Origin: JBGQOG01 sp052113705
Lineage (GTDB): Bacteria > Pseudomonadota > Alphaproteobacteria > Rhodobacterales > Rhodobacteraceae
Direction of reading: 5' to 3'
DNA length: 17,941 nt
NCBI RefSeq assembly: GCF_052113705.1
Contig: NZ_JBGQOG010000035.1
Coordinates: forward strand, 1-17,941
Shown here one piece after another: positions 16,198 to 17,941 of the stretch. The translations under genes were made by a program, and so were the position numbers. The notes below the pieces were generated by a model. It searched no databases, was not told the origin of the DNA, and worked only from the letters and a program-made list of their open reading frames with translations. Numbering within the stretch: the first letter of the stretch is position 1; each line of letters opens with the position of its first letter.

Positions 16198-16213
16198 TGC
16201 AATTTTTATTGCA
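16198..16213. promoter_or_regulatory. Second operator-like dyad upstream of iolG
   Basis: TGCAAT-TTTT-ATTGCA has the same perfect 6-bp arms as the dyad at 941-956, differing only in the four central bases. It lies between the RpiR-2 stop codon and the proposed promoter, 59 bp (centre to centre) upstream of the dyad at 16138-16155. The pair could permit looping or activation from upstream. Confidence 0.7.
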
Positions 16214-16249
16214 AATTGAAGTAGGAGGGCCTTTTCTGCCAGTCTTATG

Positions 16250-17413
16250 TTAGCCAGCAGTGCAGTTATGTCGTGTGAAAATTTGACTTTGCGTCAATCT
16301 GCTGAGAGGCTGGATACCGCTTCTTGCAAGGCGGATACTTTCGACGGCCATTGCGAACTCCCCATCGAAATCATGACCAATGGTCAAGTCCATGGCCCCA
16401 GTTTCCAACAGCTTGCGCGTGTTCTCGGTGAGCTCATGCCCGATGAAAATTGTGCGGCCCTTCAGACCATCGGCCTCAAGCGCGCGCGCGATGCCAAGAT
16501 TTGCGCCAGAGACATTATAGATTGCGGCAGGAGGGCCGCTCTTGGCCACGTAGCGCCTTACTGCATCATACACGACCTCGGGGCTCTCATCGGAGCTGAC
16601 TTTCTCTTCAATTGAAAGAAGCGGGAACTCAGATCTCAGAACCTGGCGAAACCCCTGCTCTCGATCCAACTGACAACGAAATGGCACACTGCTCACCAGC
16701 AACACTTTTTGCTCTTCGCGCGCGTGAAGAAAACGACCACAAAGCCATCCTGCAGTCGAGCCTGAGGCAAATTGATCGGAACCAACGTAAGCGGTCCTCG
16801 GCGAAGACGGCAAATCGCTGGTAAAGCACACCACTGGGATTCCCGCGTCGATTACAGCGCGAACAGCATTGTTAATTGCCGGATGCTCTCGCGCCACCAA
16901 TATCAACCCATCGATGCTACGCGCAACTTTCTTAATACGCTCTCCCAATTCAACGGGCTCTACGGTATGGGGGAGCAACGTTTCGATGACGAACGAAACA
17001 GAAGGATTCTCATGCGCAAAGCGCTCAGCTGTATTTTGAGCACTGTCGTTAAAGGTCCGCCCCGACTCTGCCAGTAACGCAAGGCGTAGCGGCGCAGCGT
17101 GTAGCGTTGAAACGCCGTTTCCCGGAGATAACTTGGACTGCGCCACGACTAACGCGGGCAAACCATGCTGCAAGATACTCTGGAATTCACGATACCCCGA
17201 AAGTCCCAGCGCTTGCGCCAAGCGTACAACACTTGAGGCATGCACGTCACAACTCTGAGCGACCTCTGCCGCCGAAAGCACCATAGCAGCACTCGGCTGA
17301 TCAATGATGAAGCGGGCAACACGTCGACCACCCTTCCCCAAATGATCTTTAAGTACTTCCAACTGGGCAAAGAGTTGCTCGGCAGTCTTCTTTTCCGATA
17401 GCATTGCGCTCAT
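16250..17413 (-). CDS. Regulator with RpiR-type HTH and LacI-type sugar-binding domain (RpiR-2)
   Basis: The ATG at 17413 is chosen because GAGGAA lies 5-10 bases upstream; starts further out (17425, 17440, TTG 17455) have no ribosome site. This gives 387 residues. Residues about 10-85 form an RpiR (HTH_6) domain with recognition segment VHASSVVRLAQALGLSGYREFQ, nearly that of RpiR-1. From about residue 110 the protein is not a SIS domain but a periplasmic-binding/LacI core: LALLAESGRTFNDSAQNTAE, IDGLILVAREHP, GIPVVCFTSDLPSS, YVGSDQFASGSTAGWLCGRF and FIGHELTENTRKLL. It would sense a free sugar or cyclitol rather than a phosphate. It lies upstream of the iolG unit on the same strand, with two dyads in the gap. 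Its own 5' region is full of GCAAT half-sites. Confidence 0.88.
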   Translation of the reverse strand: MSAMLSEKKTAEQLFAQLEVLKDHLGKGGRRVARFIIDQPSAAMVLSAAEVAQSCDVHASSVVRLAQALGLSGYREFQSILQHGLPALVVAQSKLSPGNGVSTLHAAPLRLALLAESGRTFNDSAQNTAERFAHENPSVSFVIETLLPHTVEPVELGERIKKVARSIDGLILVAREHPAINNAVRAVIDAGIPVVCFTSDLPSSPRTAYVGSDQFASGSTAGWLCGRFLHAREEQKVLLVSSVPFRCQLDREQGFRQVLRSEFPLLSIEEKVSSDESPEVVYDAVRRYVAKSGPPAAIYNVSGANLGIARALEADGLKGRTIFIGHELTENTRKLLETGAMDLTIGHDFDGEFAMAVESIRLARSGIQPLSRLTQSQIFTRHNCTAG

Positions 17414-17441
17414 CACATTCCTCATTGCAACGTTCAGCATA

Positions 17442-17463
17442 GCAATAAATTGCAAAAATGCAA
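17442..17463. promoter_or_regulatory. Overlapping GCAAT/TTGCA dyads at the RpiR-2 5' region
   Basis: GCAAT-AA-ATTGC (17442-17453) and TTGCA-AAAA-TGCAA (17450-17463) overlap just upstream of the gene. Further half-sites (ATTGC at 17403 and 17424, GCAAT at 17471) surround them. The half-sites are those of the other dyads but the first spacer is two bases, not four. Autoregulation is likely; the exact site is uncertain. Confidence 0.5.
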
Positions 17464-17582
17464 CGCAGCGGCAATGTACTTCGCCGGATGGAGTGCAACA
17501 ACCCCATGAGAGTCTGCCAAGAGAGGTGGTTCGGTTTGTTTGAACAGTTCCCGAGCGTTTTCTAAGTGGTTTTCCGCCTCGG

Positions 17583-17738
17583 TTACGCCGCCACCGCTTC
17601 GGGTGTCGGCTGCTGGAAATAGGCTTGATCGAGGGCTCTTCCGTCAGGCGATGAATGGGGGCGTCGGCTGTTGTAGAAGGTCAGATATTGGCCGATCCCG
17701 GAGCGGACCTCCGAGACGCTGGCGTAGGCTCGCAGGTA
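17583..17738 (-). pseudogene. C-terminal fragment of an IS3-family transposase (OrfB)
   Basis: The minus strand encodes about 51 residues ending in a TAA at 17583. They include AYASVSEVRSGIGQYLTFYN and SRRPHSSPDGRALDQAYFQQ, the standard end of IS3-family integrase-type transposases (rve domain, after the last catalytic residue). Likeness stops at about 17738, where sequence from a different gene on the other strand begins. The IS3 terminus is probably near 17521 (GAGAGGTGG), but its partner end is missing. Non-functional. Confidence 0.8.
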
Positions 17739-17740
17739 CC

Positions 17741-17880
17741 CGGACCGGCGTGGCGATGACCTCGTTCGACAATCCGTTCCTGACCATCCTGCTGGACGGG
17801 ATCAAGGCCGAGGCGGAAGGTCATGACGGGCTTGAGCTGGTGCTGGAGGATGCGCAGCTTGATGGTAACCGGCCGATTGC
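17741..17880 (+). pseudogene. Fragment of a third sugar-binding protein gene
   Basis: The plus strand reads TGVAMTSFDNPFLTILLDG and then LELVLEDAQLDGNRPIA. This is the start of the mature part of a Peripla_BP_4 binding protein and resembles GVAMSLFDDNYLTVLR and MEDAQGDIARQ of the intact protein at 6759-7685. There is no signal peptide: the IS3 tail abuts it on the left. After about 17880 the family likeness is lost and a stop follows at 17900. It is a remnant of another importer gene of the same class. Confidence 0.6.
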
Positions 17881-17941
17881 TACCGCGGTGACCGGGCCTT
17901 GATGCGGGCGACGAGTTCTGCGTCATCGACGAAGTCGTCGA
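17881..17941. other. Unassigned window end
   Basis: No family can be named. The minus strand has a short open piece (DDFVDDAELVARIKARS) that could belong to a protein extending out of the window. Confidence 0.3.

Noticed and set aside
16214..16249. Terminator between RpiR-2 and the iolG promoter
   Set aside because: No adequate stem-loop plus T tract could be built, so read-through from RpiR-2 into the iolG unit remains possible.
1..17941. CRISPR array, tRNA, rRNA, or phage/defence genes
   Set aside because: No regularly spaced repeats, no tRNA-like or rRNA sequence, and no nuclease, toxin-antitoxin or phage gene was seen.

Overview
The window looks like an accessory region of an alphaproteobacterial genome, most likely Rhodobacterales (Roseobacter/Paracoccus-like). 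This rests on the style of the pyruvate carboxylase end, the rhizobial/rhodobacteral type of the sugar-transport and inositol dehydrogenase proteins, and the IS repertoire. I name no species.

Layout. (1) 1-921: the 3' end of pyruvate carboxylase. (2) 1034-1909: an RpiR/SIS regulator (here RpiR-1). (3) 1910-3266: an intact IS5-type element flanked by TTAA. It has landed in the few bases between the stop codon of RpiR-1 and the stop codon of the convergent gene. (4) 3275-7685, minus strand: a four-gene unit transcribed from right to left, encoding a periplasmic sugar-binding protein, a two-domain RbsA-type ATPase, an RbsC-type permease and a TauE/SafE membrane protein. The binding protein resembles the myo-inositol/rhizopine binders. 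(5) 8180-10691: an IS66-type element with tnpA, tnpB and tnpC, followed by unassigned DNA and a decayed IS110-type transposase piece. (6) 11221-16090, minus strand: a second unit with an IolG-like inositol dehydrogenase, a second binding protein, ATPase and permease, ending at a good intrinsic terminator. (7) 16250-17413: a regulator with an RpiR-type DNA-binding head and a LacI-type sugar-binding body (here RpiR-2). (8) 17520-17941: debris, with an IS3 transposase tail back to back with a fragment of a third sugar-binding protein.

How it may work together. The two regulators have almost the same recognition helix (HASSxVRxAQxLG) but unrelated sensor domains, a SIS fold in one and a periplasmic-binding fold in the other. 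The same kind of dyad, GCAAT-N4-ATTGC, lies in front of RpiR-1, in front of the first transport unit, and twice in front of the iolG unit. A cluster of related half-sites lies over the start of RpiR-2. My reading is a small regulon in which two regulators share operators and report different ligands (a sugar phosphate or catabolic intermediate, and a free cyclitol or sugar) to two parallel ABC importers plus a dehydrogenase. Dyads and protein motifs are read from the sequence. Substrate and regulatory wiring are inference.

The most interesting item is this pair of sensor-swapped regulators with matching operators. Next are the IS5 insertion in an 8-bp gap between convergent genes and the divergent second ATPase domain of the second transporter.
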